Positions 1 to 9,287 of a stretch of DNA of 44,617 nucleotides are shown here, in pieces. The stretch is from contig JAKBFV010000013.1 of NCBI GenBank assembly GCA_021833365.1, forward strand, positions 1 through 44,617, given 5' to 3'. A model generated the notes under the pieces. The model worked only from the letters and a program-made list of their open reading frames with translations. It had not been told where the DNA came from and did not search any database. The position numbers and the translations under genes were made by a program. The stretch is from Pseudomonadota bacterium (GTDB lineage Bacteria; Pseudomonadota; Gammaproteobacteria; Pseudomonadales; Moraxellaceae). Positions within the stretch are counted from its first letter, which is position 1. Each line of letters starts with the position of its first letter.

Positions 1-134
1 GGTAAGGCGACGTCGAGCAGTAGTTCCCCTTTCTCCCAGTGCCGACGTTCGATACAGCCTGTCGTCCACCAATCACGCTGCCAGTAAGGGTCGATCCAGG
101 CACTGAGAATCTGGTCGAGGCGTTCATCTTGCAT
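1..134 (-). CDS. apbC: Mrp/ApbC-type iron-sulfur carrier ATPase, N-terminal fragment
   Basis: Only the first 44 codons lie in the window, read leftwards off the edge from an ATG at 132-134. The visible peptide starts MQDERLDQILSAWIDPYWQR and matches the small N-terminal domain (DUF59/MIP18-like) that precedes the P-loop ATPase of Mrp/ApbC proteins, especially the LxxWxDPxxxxD pattern. The ATPase domain and its CxxC are outside the window. Mrp/ApbC proteins bind and transfer Fe-S clusters in the cytoplasm. The strongest support is context: the gene is divergent from metG with about 85 bp between the starts, as mrp and metG are in many gammaproteobacteria. Identity is therefore inferred from a short peptide plus synteny. 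Confidence 0.72.
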   Translation of the reverse strand, partial: MQDERLDQILSAWIDPYWQRDWWTTGCIERRHWEKGELLLDVAL

Positions 135-219
135 CTGTATTCTCCAGCCGGGCGCAGGGGCCATCGCGCCTAAAAACTGCTATAGTCGCGGCCTGAAATG
201 ATACAACGTAAGGATCGCC

Positions 220-2238
220 ATGTCTCGCCGCATTCTCGTCACCAGCGCCCTGCCCTACGCCAACGGCCCTATCCATCTTGGGCATATGGTCGAGTATATC
301 CAGACCGACATCTGGGTGCGCTACCAGCGATCCTGCGGCCATGAAGTGCACTATGTCTGTGCCGACGACGCTCATGGCACGGCCATCATGCTGCGCGCTG
401 AACAGCAGGGGGTAACGCCGGAAGCCCTCATCGCCGCCGTTTCTGCCGAGCATCAGCGCGATTTTTCTGACTTCTTCATCACCTTCGACCATTACCATTC
501 GACGCATAGCGAAGAGAATCGTCATTACAGCACTCTCATCTATGAGCGCCTGAAAGCGGCTGGACACATCAGCACACGCCCCGTCCAGCAGCTGTTCGAT
601 CCGAAAAAAGGTCTCTTCCTGGCCGACCGCTTCATCAAGGGTCAGTGTCCCAAGTGTCAGGACGATGACCAGTATGGCGATTCCTGTGAGCGTTGCGGCG
701 CCACTTACGCCGCGACCGAACTCAAGAACGCCCACTCGACGATCAGCGGCGCCACGCCGGTCCTGCGTGAAAGTGAACACTATTTCTTTGAGCTGCCGCA
801 TTTCGCCGACATGCTCGCCACCTGGACGCGACAGGGGACGCTGCAAGCAGAGGTCGCCAACAAGCTCGGCGAATGGTTTGCCAGCGGCCTCGCTGCCTGG
901 GACATCTCACGTGACGCACCCTATTTCGGCTTTGAAATCCCCGGTGCCAGCGGCAAGTATTTTTATGTCTGGCTCGACGCCCCTATCGGCTATATGGCGA
1001 GCTTTCAGGCCCTGTGCAAGGCCACCGGCCTCGATTTCGATGACTGGTGGCGCGCTGACAGCGACAGCGAGCTCTATCACTTCATCGGCAAGGACATCGT
1101 CTACTTTCACGCCCTGTTCTGGCCGGCGATGCTCGAGGGCGCCGGCTTTCGCAAGCCGAGTGGCGTTTTTGCGCATGGGTTTCTCACCGTCGATGGCACC
1201 AAGATGTCGAAGTCACGCGGCACCTTCATCAAGGCGCGCACCTATCTCGAGCATCTGCCAGCCGAACCCCTGCGCTACTACTTCGCCGGGAAGCTCAATG
1301 CCGGTGTCGAGGACATCGACCTCAATCTCGAGGACTTCGTCGCGCGCGTCAACGCCGACCTGGTCGGCAAAGTGGTCAACATCGCCAGTCGCTGTGCTGG
1401 TTTCATCGAGCGCAACTTTGCCAACACGCTCGCTGCCGTCGCGCACCCGCTGCTCGATGCCGCCGTCGCTGCCGGCGACAGCATCGGCCAGGCCTATGAG
1501 AAGCGCGAGTACGCGCGCGCCGTGCGCGAAATCATGGCCCTCGCCGATCAGGCTAATCAGTATATCGACGAGCACAAGCCCTGGACTTTGGCGAAGAAGG
1601 ACGCCCAGGACCCTAAAATCGCCGAGGTCTGTTCCGTCGGCATCGAATTGTTCCGGCAACTGATGACTTATCTGGCGCCTATCCTGCCGCAGATGGCGGC
1701 GCAGGCCTGCGCCTTCCTGCGCATCGATGACCTGCATTGGCCGTCACGTCGACGGCTGCTCGGCCAGCATGTCATCGCCGATTTTCAGCCCCTCATGCAG
1801 CGCATCGAGACGCAACAGATCAAAGCGATCACTGACGCTTCGCGCGAGACACTGACGCCAGTTGCGCCAGCAGCAGCGGCAGCGACACCTGACCAAGCCA
1901 TCCTGCCGACCATCGGCATCGATGAGTTTCTTGCCATCGACCTGCGCGTCGCTCGCATCGTCAGCGCCACCTTGGTGGAAGGCGCCGACAAACTGCTCTG
2001 CCTGCAGCTTGATCTCGGCACGGCCGGAATGCGTCAGGTCTTTGCCGGTGTGCGTCAGGCCTACCCCGATCCTGAAGCGCTGGTCGGACGGCTGACCCTG
2101 ATGGTCGCCAACCTTCAGCCGCGAAAGATGAAGTTTGGTATCAGCGCCGGCATGGTTCTGGCAGCAGGTCCCGGTGGCGGAGACCTCTATCTGCTCAGCC
2201 CGGACAGCGGCGCTCAACCCGGTATGCGCGCGCGCTGA
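220..2238 (+). CDS. metG: Methionine-tRNA ligase
   Basis: Cytoplasmic enzyme that charges tRNA-Met with methionine using ATP. The 672-residue product is close to the E. coli length (677). The class I signature appears near residue 20 as HLGH (a HIGH variant), the KMSKS loop near residue 330, and the inserted zinc finger as CPKC...CERC around residues 145-161. The C-terminal 100 residues form the OB-fold tRNA-binding/dimerisation domain ([10 protein letters not shown]...[16 protein letters not shown]). ATG at 220 is preceded by TAAGGATCGCC, a reasonable ribosome binding site. The 3' end overlaps the convergent atuR gene by about 25 bp. Nothing looks broken. Confidence 0.97.
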   Translation: MSRRILVTSALPYANGPIHLGHMVEYIQTDIWVRYQRSCGHEVHYVCADDAHGTAIMLRAEQQGVTPEALIAAVSAEHQRDFSDFFITFDHYHSTHSEENRHYSTLIYERLKAAGHISTRPVQQLFDPKKGLFLADRFIKGQCPKCQDDDQYGDSCERCGATYAATELKNAHSTISGATPVLRESEHYFFELPHFADMLATWTRQGTLQAEVANKLGEWFASGLAAWDISRDAPYFGFEIPGASGKYFYVWLDAPIGYMASFQALCKATGLDFDDWWRADSDSELYHFIGKDIVYFHALFWPAMLEGAGFRKPSGVFAHGFLTVDGTKMSKSRGTFIKARTYLEHLPAEPLRYYFAGKLNAGVEDIDLNLEDFVARVNADLVGKVVNIASRCAGFIERNFANTLAAVAHPLLDAAVAAGDSIGQAYEKREYARAVREIMALADQANQYIDEHKPWTLAKKDAQDPKIAEVCSVGIELFRQLMTYLAPILPQMAAQACAFLRIDDLHWPSRRRLLGQHVIADFQPLMQRIETQQIKAITDASRETLTPVAPAAAAATPDQAILPTIGIDEFLAIDLRVARIVSATLVEGADKLLCLQLDLGTAGMRQVFAGVRQAYPDPEALVGRLTLMVANLQPRKMKFGISAGMVLAAGPGGGDLYLLSPDSGAQPGMRAR

Positions 2239-2861
2239 TCCCCTGCTGCTGTCGGCGCATGTCCAGCGCGCGCCATGGCGACGACCATGGCGGCCAGCTC
2301 GTCAAGACGCAAACGTCCCTGCGGATGGTACCAGCTGTGCGTCCAGGCGATGGCACCGGCGAGAAGGCGCCGCCATAGAAAGGGTTCATAGCTGAGTTCA
2401 CCGGCGTCGCGCATTTCCTGCAAGACCGTCAGCCAGTCCTGCTCATAGGCCTGGCGCAAAGCGAGCAGCGCCTGCTGCTGTGGCGCTGGCAGGGACTCCC
2501 ATTCATAGACGAGAACTTTCATCGCCTCGCCGCTCGGGCCGCAGATGGCCTCGAGTTCGCTATGCACCAGGGCCAAAAGTCGTTCCTGCCGATCACGCGC
2601 GCGCACCAGCGCCTGGCGCATGCGCTGGTGGTTGTAATGAATGGCCTCCTCCATCACCGCGCTCAAAATATCGAGCTTGCTGTCGAAGTGATGAAACAGG
2701 GAGCCGCTCTGTATACCGACCATGCGCGCCAGATCACGCACCGTCGTACGCTCATAGCCCTGGGTCGCAAACAGATGCGCCGCAGCGCGCAGAACGCGCC
2801 CGCGCGGGCTGTCGTCAAGTCCACCCATGCGGGGAATATCCTGCAAGACCTTGCTACTCAA
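2214..2861 (-). CDS. atuR: TetR-family repressor of the acyclic terpene utilization genes
   Basis: A 215-residue TetR-type regulator with an N-terminal helix-turn-helix of about residues 20-65 ([20 protein letters not shown], then [13 protein letters not shown]) and a helical ligand-binding domain behind it. It lies divergently from atuA, exactly as atuR does in Pseudomonas, where AtuR is a published repressor that binds inverted repeats in the atuR-atuA intergenic region. The likely start is a TTG at 2861, placed 8 nt after GGGGGAGG. An ATG four codons long and out of frame sits between the site and the TTG, so an internal ATG start at 2828 remains possible. Its likely inducer is an acyclic terpenoyl-CoA (inference). 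The 3' end overlaps metG. Confidence 0.88.
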   Translation of the reverse strand: MSSKVLQDIPRMGGLDDSPRGRVLRAAAHLFATQGYERTTVRDLARMVGIQSGSLFHHFDSKLDILSAVMEEAIHYNHQRMRQALVRARDRQERLLALVHSELEAICGPSGEAMKVLVYEWESLPAPQQQALLALRQAYEQDWLTVLQEMRDAGELSYEPFLWRRLLAGAIAWTHSWYHPQGRLRLDELAAMVVAMARAGHAPTAAGDQRARIPG

Positions 2862-2888
2862 ATGTCATACCTCCCCCTCATCGAACAC

Positions 2889-2959
2889 CGATGTTAACGC
2901 ATCGACGGCATTGTGCGTGCATTTGCCCGTTGACAAACCAAGCGCTTGCTTTGTATTGT
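2889..2959 (+). promoter_or_regulatory. atuA promoter with palindromic AtuR operator in the spacer
   Basis: The -35 is TTGACA at 2930-2935 and the -10 is TATTGT at 2954-2959, with an 18-bp spacer. The spacer and its edges form a 22-bp near-palindrome at 2933-2954 (ACAAA, one mismatch, the perfect core CAAGCGCTTG, one mismatch, TTTGT). A repressor bound there would block RNA polymerase directly. A second, different inverted repeat CGATG-N6-CATCG lies at 2889-2904 and could be a further site or part of the divergent atuR promoter. Assignment to AtuR is inferred from position and from known Pseudomonas AtuR behaviour. Confidence 0.75.
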
Positions 2960-2991
2960 AGCGCCATCCTGGAACTTAGGCGAGGCGTCTC

Positions 2992-4803
2992 ATGAAGGAA
3001 AAAGACAAGGAACATCTGCGTATAGGCTGCGCCGCGGCTTTCTGGGGCGATACCAACACCGCCGCCTATCAACTGGTGCGGCACGGCGACATCGACTATC
3101 TCGTCTTCGACTACTTAGCTGAGATCACCATGTCGATTCTCGCCCAGGCACGCGCCAAGGATCCGCGACTCGGCTACGCCACCGACTTTATCGATCGCGT
3201 CATGACACCCCTGCTTCCCGAAATCGCCGAACGCGGCATCAAGGTCATCAGCAATGCTGGTGGCATCCATCCGCGCGCTTGCGCCGATGCCTTGCAAGAG
3301 CGCATCGATGCGGCCGGTCTGACATTGAAGATCGCCGTCGTCGACGGCGATGATCTGATGCCGGATCTGGCACAGTGGCGGCAGCGCGATATTCACGAAA
3401 TGTTCGACGCACGCCCCTTTCCGGATGAACTGACGAGCATGAATGCCTATCTCGGGGCAACGCCGGTGCGTGACGCCTTGGACGCCGGCGCCGACATCGT
3501 CATCACCGGCCGCATCGTCGACTCTGCCCTGACGCTGGGGCCCTTGCTGCATGAGTTCAACTGGGCCAGTGATGACTACGACCGCCTCGCCGCCGGTGCT
3601 CTGGCCGGTCATCTGATCGAGTGCGGAGCACAGTGCACCGGTGGCAATTTCACCGATTGGGAGAGCATTCCAGGTTATGAAAACATGGGTTTTCCCATCG
3701 CCGAGTGCCGCGCCGATGGCCAGGTCATCATCTGCAAACCCGACAAGACTGGCGGCCGCGTCACCGTCCATACGGTGGCCGAACAACTGGTCTATGAGAT
3801 CGGTGATCCGGCATCCTATCTTTTGCCGGACGTCATCTGCGACCTGCGCGCGGTGACGCTGACACAGGTCGACAGCGACCGTGTCCTCGTGCAAGGCGCA
3901 CGTGGTCGTGCGCCCAGCGGACAGTACAAGGTCTGTGCCACCTATCGTGACGGTTATCGCGTCAGCGCCAGCTTCATGCTCGCTGGACGCGAGGCGCGCG
4001 CCAAGGGACAGCGCAGTGCCGAGGCCATTTTAAAAAAGGTGCGCCATGTGCTCACCACGCGTGGTGCCCCTGACTTTGACGAGACACTGATCGAGCTCCT
4101 CGGCAGCGAATGGACTTACGGCCCCCACGGTCAGCAGCAGGACAGCCGCGAGGTCATCGTGCGCATCAGTGCCCGTCATCGTCTGCGCGAAGCCCTGCTC
4201 TTTCTCGCCAGCGAGATCGCCCAGGCCGCGACCGGCATGGCTCCCGGCATCACCGGCATCGTCGGTGGCCGCCCGAAAGTAGCACCGGTCATCCGTCTGT
4301 ACTCCTTTCTTGCCGACGCTGCCGACATCCATCCACGCTATAGTATCGGCACACTGACGCAGTCCAGCGACCTCGCCGCCTCACCCAAGGTCGCTACCCC
4401 TCCTATCCCCATGCTGACCGGGGCTAGTATTGCCGCCAGCGCCGATACGGTGAGCGTGCCATTGATCCGCCTGGCACTGGCGCGTAGTGGCGACAAGGGC
4501 AACCACAGCAATATCGGTGTCATCGCGCGTCAGCCGGACTACCTGCCTTATCTGCGTGCCGCCCTGAGTGAGGCTGCGGTCACCGCCTATTTGCAACACC
4601 TGCTCGATGGCGCGCACAGTCGCGTCACCCGCTACGAACTGCCTGGCCTGCACGCCTTCAACTTCCTCCTCGAAAATGCCCTCGGTGGCGGCGGCATCGC
4701 CAGTTTGCGCGCTGATCCGCAAGGCAAGGCCTATGCTCAGCAATTGCTCGACATGCCTATCCTCATTCCACGCTCCTTGCTGCCTTCGGGAGAATCCGCA
4801 TGA
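2992..4803 (+). CDS. atuA: AtuA, acyclic terpene utilization protein (DUF1446 family)
   Basis: A 603-residue cytoplasmic protein. The first 450 residues are the DUF1446/AtuA domain (IGCAAAFWGDTNTAAYQLV, KVISNAGGIHPRACADAL, DIVITGRIVDSALTLGPLLH). The last 110 residues form the smaller AtuA-like C-terminal domain, beginning near VPLIRLALARSGDKGNHSNI. AtuA is needed for growth on citronellol/geraniol in Pseudomonas. Its exact reaction is not settled; a 3-hydroxy-3-isohexenylglutaryl-CoA lyase-related role has been discussed for the pathway. It is the first gene of the operon, with AGGCGAGG upstream of ATG 2992, and overlaps atuB by 4 bp (ATGA). Confidence 0.93.
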   Translation: MKEKDKEHLRIGCAAAFWGDTNTAAYQLVRHGDIDYLVFDYLAEITMSILAQARAKDPRLGYATDFIDRVMTPLLPEIAERGIKVISNAGGIHPRACADALQERIDAAGLTLKIAVVDGDDLMPDLAQWRQRDIHEMFDARPFPDELTSMNAYLGATPVRDALDAGADIVITGRIVDSALTLGPLLHEFNWASDDYDRLAAGALAGHLIECGAQCTGGNFTDWESIPGYENMGFPIAECRADGQVIICKPDKTGGRVTVHTVAEQLVYEIGDPASYLLPDVICDLRAVTLTQVDSDRVLVQGARGRAPSGQYKVCATYRDGYRVSASFMLAGREARAKGQRSAEAILKKVRHVLTTRGAPDFDETLIELLGSEWTYGPHGQQQDSREVIVRISARHRLREALLFLASEIAQAATGMAPGITGIVGGRPKVAPVIRLYSFLADAADIHPRYSIGTLTQSSDLAASPKVATPPIPMLTGASIAASADTVSVPLIRLALARSGDKGNHSNIGVIARQPDYLPYLRAALSEAAVTAYLQHLLDGAHSRVTRYELPGLHAFNFLLENALGGGGIASLRADPQGKAYAQQLLDMPILIPRSLLPSGESA

Positions 4804-5669
4804 GTTATCGTTCTGTCTTTCGCCAGGATCTGTTCGCTGGCCGCTGTCTGCTCATCAGCGGCGGTGGTAGCGGCATCGGACGCTGCACGGCGCATGAACT
4901 CGCCGCCCTCGGCGCCAATGTCGTCATCGTCGGCCGGACGCCGGAAAAACTCGCCCGCGTCGTCGCTGAAATTCAGGAAGATGGCGGTCGCGCCGACGCT
5001 CTCAGCCTCGATATCCGCGATGAAGAGCAGGTCCGCCAGGGCATCGCCACGATCCTGCAGCGCCATGGTCGTATCGACGGCCTGTTCAACAATGCCGGTG
5101 GGCAATTCCCGGCGCCGATGCAGCTCATCTCCGGCAAGGGTTTCGACGCCGTCGTACGCAACAACCTCAGTGGCACTTTTTTGATGATGCGCGAAGTCTA
5201 TCTGCAGTACATGCAGGAACATGGCGGTGCCATCGTCAACATGACCGCCGACATGTGGGGTGGTATGCCGGGCATGGCTCACTCGGGCGCCGCGCGTGCC
5301 GGCGTCGACAACCTGACCAAGACCGCGGCCGTCGAATGGGCGCCGGCGGGGGTGCGGGTGAATGCGGTGGCACCGGGATGGATCATGTCCTCGGGCATGG
5401 ACAGCTATGGTGGCGCCATGAAAGCCATCATCCCAACCCTGAAAGCCAAGGTACCGCTCAAACGCATGGGTGAGGAGGCTGAAGTCAGCGCTGCCGTCTG
5501 CTTCCTGCTCAGTGAAGCCAGTGCTTTCATCTCTGGGGTGACCCTGCGTATCGATGGCGCCGCCTCGCTCGGTTCACGCATCTGGGAACTGCCCGACCAT
5601 GACCGTTCAGCGGCCTATCAGGGTTTTCATCGCGCCAGTGTCCCCGATGTTCTGCAAGGAGAAGATTGA
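4800..5669 (+). CDS. atuB: AtuB, short-chain dehydrogenase/reductase of the atu pathway
   Basis: A 289-residue SDR. The nucleotide-binding glycine motif GGGSGIGR is near residue 21 and NNAGG near residue 98. The usual catalytic YxxxK segment is absent: at that position the protein reads MAHSGAARAGVDNLTK, as in the PECR/DECR-like (enoyl- and dienoyl-CoA reductase) branch of SDRs. This suggests action on a CoA thioester rather than on a free alcohol (inference). It starts with an ATGA overlap on atuA and ends one base before atuC, so it is translated with the operon. Confidence 0.9.
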   Translation: MSYRSVFRQDLFAGRCLLISGGGSGIGRCTAHELAALGANVVIVGRTPEKLARVVAEIQEDGGRADALSLDIRDEEQVRQGIATILQRHGRIDGLFNNAGGQFPAPMQLISGKGFDAVVRNNLSGTFLMMREVYLQYMQEHGGAIVNMTADMWGGMPGMAHSGAARAGVDNLTKTAAVEWAPAGVRVNAVAPGWIMSSGMDSYGGAMKAIIPTLKAKVPLKRMGEEAEVSAAVCFLLSEASAFISGVTLRIDGAASLGSRIWELPDHDRSAAYQGFHRASVPDVLQGED

Positions 5670-5670
5670 G

Positions 5671-7287
5671 ATGCGCGTCATCGACAGCCAAATGCCTTGC
5701 CATGGGCCGGAATTCGAACAGCGCTGCGCCAGCATGCAGCAGGCTCTCACCCGCGTCCAGACCTTGCGCCAGGCCCTGCTCGACAAGGCTGAGACACAAC
5801 GCGAGCGCTTTCAGCGCCAGAACAAGCTGCTTCCGCATGAGCGTATCGCCCGCCTGCTCGATCCCGGCATGCCTTTCCTCGAGCTCTGTCCCTTCGCCGG
5901 CTATATGCTGCATGATGACAAAGATGGTAGCGAGGCCGGTGGCGGCATCATCGCCGGCATCGGCTGGGTGCGTGGTGTACGCTGCCTGGTCAGCGCCAAT
6001 AACTGCGCCATCAAGGGCGGCACCATCACCCCGGCTGGACTGCAGAAGACCCTGCGCCTGCAGGAAATCGCCCGGCAGAATAAGCTGCCCATGGTCGTGC
6101 TCTCGGAGAGCGGCGGCGCCAATCTGAACTACGCTGCGGAAATTTTTGTGCAGGGTGCGCGCGCCTTCGCCAATCAGGCGCGTCTCTCTGCCGCCGGGCT
6201 GCCGCAGATCACCGTCGTGCATGGCAACGCCACCGCGGGTGGCGCCTACCAGCCCGGTCTGTCCGACTACGTCATTGTCGTGCGTCGCCGCACCGCCATG
6301 TTTCTCGCCGGCCCACCCTTGCTGCTCGCCGCCACTGGCGAGGTTGCCACGGAGGAGGATCTCGGTGGTGCCGATATGCACGCCAGCGTCGCCGGCACCG
6401 CCGAGTATCTGGCTGAAAATGATGCCGATGCCATCGTCCAGGCACGCGAGATTGTCGCCGCCCTCGGCTGGAATGATCGCATCACGGCGGTTGAGCGCCG
6501 CGCCTACGCTGAACCCTGCTATCCCGCCGAAGAATTACTCGGCGTCGTGCCGATCGATGCACGCACGCCTTATGACACGCGTGACATCGTCGCACGCATC
6601 GCCGATGCATCGGAGTTTCTCGACTTCAAGACCGCCTACGATGATCAGACGGTGTGTGGTTTTCTGCGTATCGCCGGCCATACCTGCGGCTATATCGGCA
6701 ACAACGGGCCGATCACCGCCCAGGGCGCCGCCAAGGCGGCGCAGTTCATCCAGCTCTGCGATCAAAGCCAGCGTCCCCTGATCTTCGTCCATAACACCAC
6801 CGGTTTCATGGTCGGTACGGAATCTGAGCACCAGGGCATCATCAAACATGGCTCGAAGATGATCCAGGCCGTCGCCAATGCCCGCGTCGCCAAGATCTCC
6901 ATCATCGTCGGTGGCTCATATGGCGCCGGCAACTACGCCATGTGTGGACGTGGCCTCGATCCACACTTCATCTTCGCCTGGCCGAACAGTCGTACTGCCG
7001 TCATGGGCGGCGCTCAGGCCGGCAAGGTGCTACGGCAAGTGAGCGAGGCCAAGCAGCGCAAGATGGGCATGCAGCCCGATCCGAACATGCTCGACCTCAT
7101 CGAGATGAGCGCCGCCCAGCAGCTCGACGCCCAATCGGACGCCTTGTTCAATACCGCGCGCCTGCATGATGACGGCATCATCGATCCACGCGATACGCGC
7201 GAGATCCTCATTCAGGTTCTCGATCTCATCGCCGACGCCAGCCGCCGTGAGCTGCATGACAACAGTTTTGGAATCGCCCGCTTCTAA
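5671..7287 (+). CDS. atuC: Geranyl-CoA carboxylase, carboxyltransferase (beta) subunit
   Basis: A 538-residue carboxyltransferase of the acyl-CoA carboxylase beta family, the same length as Pseudomonas AtuC. With AtuF it carboxylates the gamma-methyl of cis-geranyl-CoA to isohexenylglutaconyl-CoA. Two crotonase-like halves are visible: an N-terminal half with NNCAIKGGTITP and LSESGGANL, and a C-terminal half with NTTGFMVG and GGSYGAGNYAMCGRG followed by FAWPNSRTAVMGG. The start at 5671 follows AAGGAGAAG and lies one base after the atuB stop; upstream in-frame ATGs lie inside atuB and are unlikely. It could be confused with methylcrotonyl-CoA carboxylase LiuB, but the atu context decides. Confidence 0.93.
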   Translation: MRVIDSQMPCHGPEFEQRCASMQQALTRVQTLRQALLDKAETQRERFQRQNKLLPHERIARLLDPGMPFLELCPFAGYMLHDDKDGSEAGGGIIAGIGWVRGVRCLVSANNCAIKGGTITPAGLQKTLRLQEIARQNKLPMVVLSESGGANLNYAAEIFVQGARAFANQARLSAAGLPQITVVHGNATAGGAYQPGLSDYVIVVRRRTAMFLAGPPLLLAATGEVATEEDLGGADMHASVAGTAEYLAENDADAIVQAREIVAALGWNDRITAVERRAYAEPCYPAEELLGVVPIDARTPYDTRDIVARIADASEFLDFKTAYDDQTVCGFLRIAGHTCGYIGNNGPITAQGAAKAAQFIQLCDQSQRPLIFVHNTTGFMVGTESEHQGIIKHGSKMIQAVANARVAKISIIVGGSYGAGNYAMCGRGLDPHFIFAWPNSRTAVMGGAQAGKVLRQVSEAKQRKMGMQPDPNMLDLIEMSAAQQLDAQSDALFNTARLHDDGIIDPRDTREILIQVLDLIADASRRELHDNSFGIARF

Positions 7288-7300
7288 AGGAGAAGACGCC

Positions 7301-8473
7301 ATGTTGATGACCCCGGAACATGAGGCTCTGCGCCGCACGACCCGTGAATTTGTGGAAAAGGACATTGAACCGCACATCAGCGCCTGGGAAGCGGCTGGCG
7401 CTTTCCCCGCCCATGAGCTCTTTGCCAAACTCGGCAAGCTCGGGTTGCTCGGCATCTGCAAGCCCGTCGAATTCGGCGGACTCGGGCTCGACTACTCCTA
7501 CAATGTCGTCGTCGCCGAGGAACTCGGTCGCGCCGGTTGCGGCGGCGTGCCTCTCGCCATCGGCGTGCAGACCGACATGGCCACCCCCGCCCTGGCGCGC
7601 TTTGGCAGCGACGAATTGCGTCAGCGCTTTCTTGCACCGGCGATACGTGGTGAGATGGTCGCCGCCATCGCTGTCTCCGAGCCACAGGCGGGCTCAGATG
7701 TCGCTGCTATCAAGACGCGCGCGCGCAGCGATGGCGATGACTACATCATCGATGGTAGCAAGATGTGGATCACCAACTCGACGCAGGCGGATTTTTTCTG
7801 TGTCCTCGCCAACACCAGTGACGGCAAACCCCACTTCAATAAATCGCTGATCGTGGTACCAAGGCAGACGCCCGGTGTCAGCCTGTCGCCCAAGATCGAC
7901 AAGCTGGGCATGCGCTCCTCCGACACCGCTCAGGTCTTTTTCGATGCGGTGCGCGTGCCGCAAAGCTATCGCATCGGCGCCGAAGGCATGGGCTTTATGC
8001 TGCAAATGATGCAGTTTCAGGAAGAGCGTCTGTGGGGGGCGGCCAACGCCGTCGGCGCCATGGACAAAGTCATCGCGACGACGATCGAATACTGCCGGCA
8101 GCGCCATACTTTCGGCCAACCCCTGATCGACAACCAGTCCGTGCATTTCCGTCTTGCCGAACTGCAGACCGAAGTCGAGTGCCTGCGCGCCCTCGTCTAT
8201 CAAGCCACGGCGGCGCACATCACCGGCGAAGACATCACCCGCCTAGCTTCCATGGCCAAGCTCAAGGCTGGACGCCTGATGCGTGAAGTCAGCGACCATT
8301 GCCTGCAATACTTTGGCGGCATGGGTTTCACCTGGGACCATCCGGTCAGCCGCGCCTATCGCGACGGCCGTCTTGTTTCCATCGGCGGCGGTGCGGATGA
8401 GATCATGCTCGGCATCATCTGCAAGTTGATGGATATCCTGCCGCGTCGTACGTCGAAGGGGAACGCCGCATGA
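7301..8473 (+). CDS. atuD: Citronellyl-CoA dehydrogenase (acyl-CoA dehydrogenase family)
   Basis: A 390-residue FAD-dependent acyl-CoA dehydrogenase, proposed to introduce the 2,3 double bond into citronellyl-CoA. The family signatures are present: SEPQAGSDVAAIKTRA near residue 127, KMWITN, LGMRSSDTAQVFFD, and the C-terminal block QYFGGMGFTWDHPVSRAYRD followed by GGGADEIMLGI. The ATG at 7301 is preceded by AAGGAGAAGACGCC, the same type of site used by atuC. The gap from atuC is 13 bp and the gene ends in an ATGA overlap with atuE, so it is co-translated in the operon. Confidence 0.92.
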   Translation: MLMTPEHEALRRTTREFVEKDIEPHISAWEAAGAFPAHELFAKLGKLGLLGICKPVEFGGLGLDYSYNVVVAEELGRAGCGGVPLAIGVQTDMATPALARFGSDELRQRFLAPAIRGEMVAAIAVSEPQAGSDVAAIKTRARSDGDDYIIDGSKMWITNSTQADFFCVLANTSDGKPHFNKSLIVVPRQTPGVSLSPKIDKLGMRSSDTAQVFFDAVRVPQSYRIGAEGMGFMLQMMQFQEERLWGAANAVGAMDKVIATTIEYCRQRHTFGQPLIDNQSVHFRLAELQTEVECLRALVYQATAAHITGEDITRLASMAKLKAGRLMREVSDHCLQYFGGMGFTWDHPVSRAYRDGRLVSIGGGADEIMLGIICKLMDILPRRTSKGNAA

Positions 8474-9285
8474 GCACGCCGGCGAGCACTTTGCAGATCA
8501 CCTACGACACTGAACGCGCGATTCAGTTCATCGAACTCGCCCGCCCCAGTCAGCGCAATGCCATGAGCCTACAGATGGTGGAAGAGCTGCGCCAGGCCCT
8601 GGCGAGCGCTGAGCGTGAGCGTATACGCGCCATCGTCCTGCGCGGACAGGGTGGGCACTTTTGTGCCGGTGGCGACGTTCAGGACATGATGACGGCACGG
8701 CAGGCGGCGGCGACGGCAGGGTCGGCGCCCTACATCGCGATGAATCGCAGCTTTGGCCATCTTCTGCAGGAAGCGCAGGCCAGTTCCGCTGTCCTCATCG
8801 TCGTGCTCGAAGGCGCGGTGCTCGGTGGTGGCATGGGACTGGTCGCCGTGTCCGACGTCGCCCTGGCACAGCAGGATGCGCAATTTGGGCTACCCGAGAC
8901 GCGACTCGGTCTGCTACCGGCACAGATCGCACCTTTCCTGCGCGCGCGTATCGGCGCCAGTGCAACCCGCCGCCTGGCCCTGCTCGGCCTGCGCTTCGAC
9001 GCCGCCCAGGCCTTGCAGTTGGGCCTCGTGCACAGCGTCCATGCAGACACGGCGAGCTTGCAATCAGCCCTGACCCAGACCCTCGCTGACGTGCAGCGCT
9101 GCGCGCCCGGTGCCAATCGCCAGACCAAACGCCTGCTGCAAGCCATGGACAGTGATCTGTCACCCTACCTCGATCAGGCCGCCGAGTTCTTCGCCGCCGC
9201 GGTGCAGAGCGAGGAAGGTCAGGAGGGCGGCATGGCTTTCATGCAAAAACGCCTGCCGCACTGGGCACAGGAAGGGGGGGCTTGA
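8470..9285 (+). CDS. atuE: Isohexenylglutaconyl-CoA hydratase (enoyl-CoA hydratase family)
   Basis: A 271-residue crotonase-fold enzyme that would hydrate isohexenylglutaconyl-CoA, the product of AtuC/AtuF. The first oxyanion-hole segment is GGHFCAGGDVQDM near residues 60-72, the second EGAVLGGGMGLVAVSDVA near 116-133, and the region expected to carry the acidic catalytic residue is FGLPETRLGLLPA. Length is typical of the family. It starts with an ATGA overlap on atuD and its stop lies 2 bp before the atuF start, tight coupling that supports a shared pathway. Confidence 0.9.
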   Translation: MSTPASTLQITYDTERAIQFIELARPSQRNAMSLQMVEELRQALASAERERIRAIVLRGQGGHFCAGGDVQDMMTARQAAATAGSAPYIAMNRSFGHLLQEAQASSAVLIVVLEGAVLGGGMGLVAVSDVALAQQDAQFGLPETRLGLLPAQIAPFLRARIGASATRRLALLGLRFDAAQALQLGLVHSVHADTASLQSALTQTLADVQRCAPGANRQTKRLLQAMDSDLSPYLDQAAEFFAAAVQSEEGQEGGMAFMQKRLPHWAQEGGA

Positions 9286-9287
9286 CG

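Noticed and set aside
5527-6381. Minus-strand open frame of 284 codons across the atuB/atuC junction
   Set aside because: Antisense to two well-supported genes, no family resemblance.
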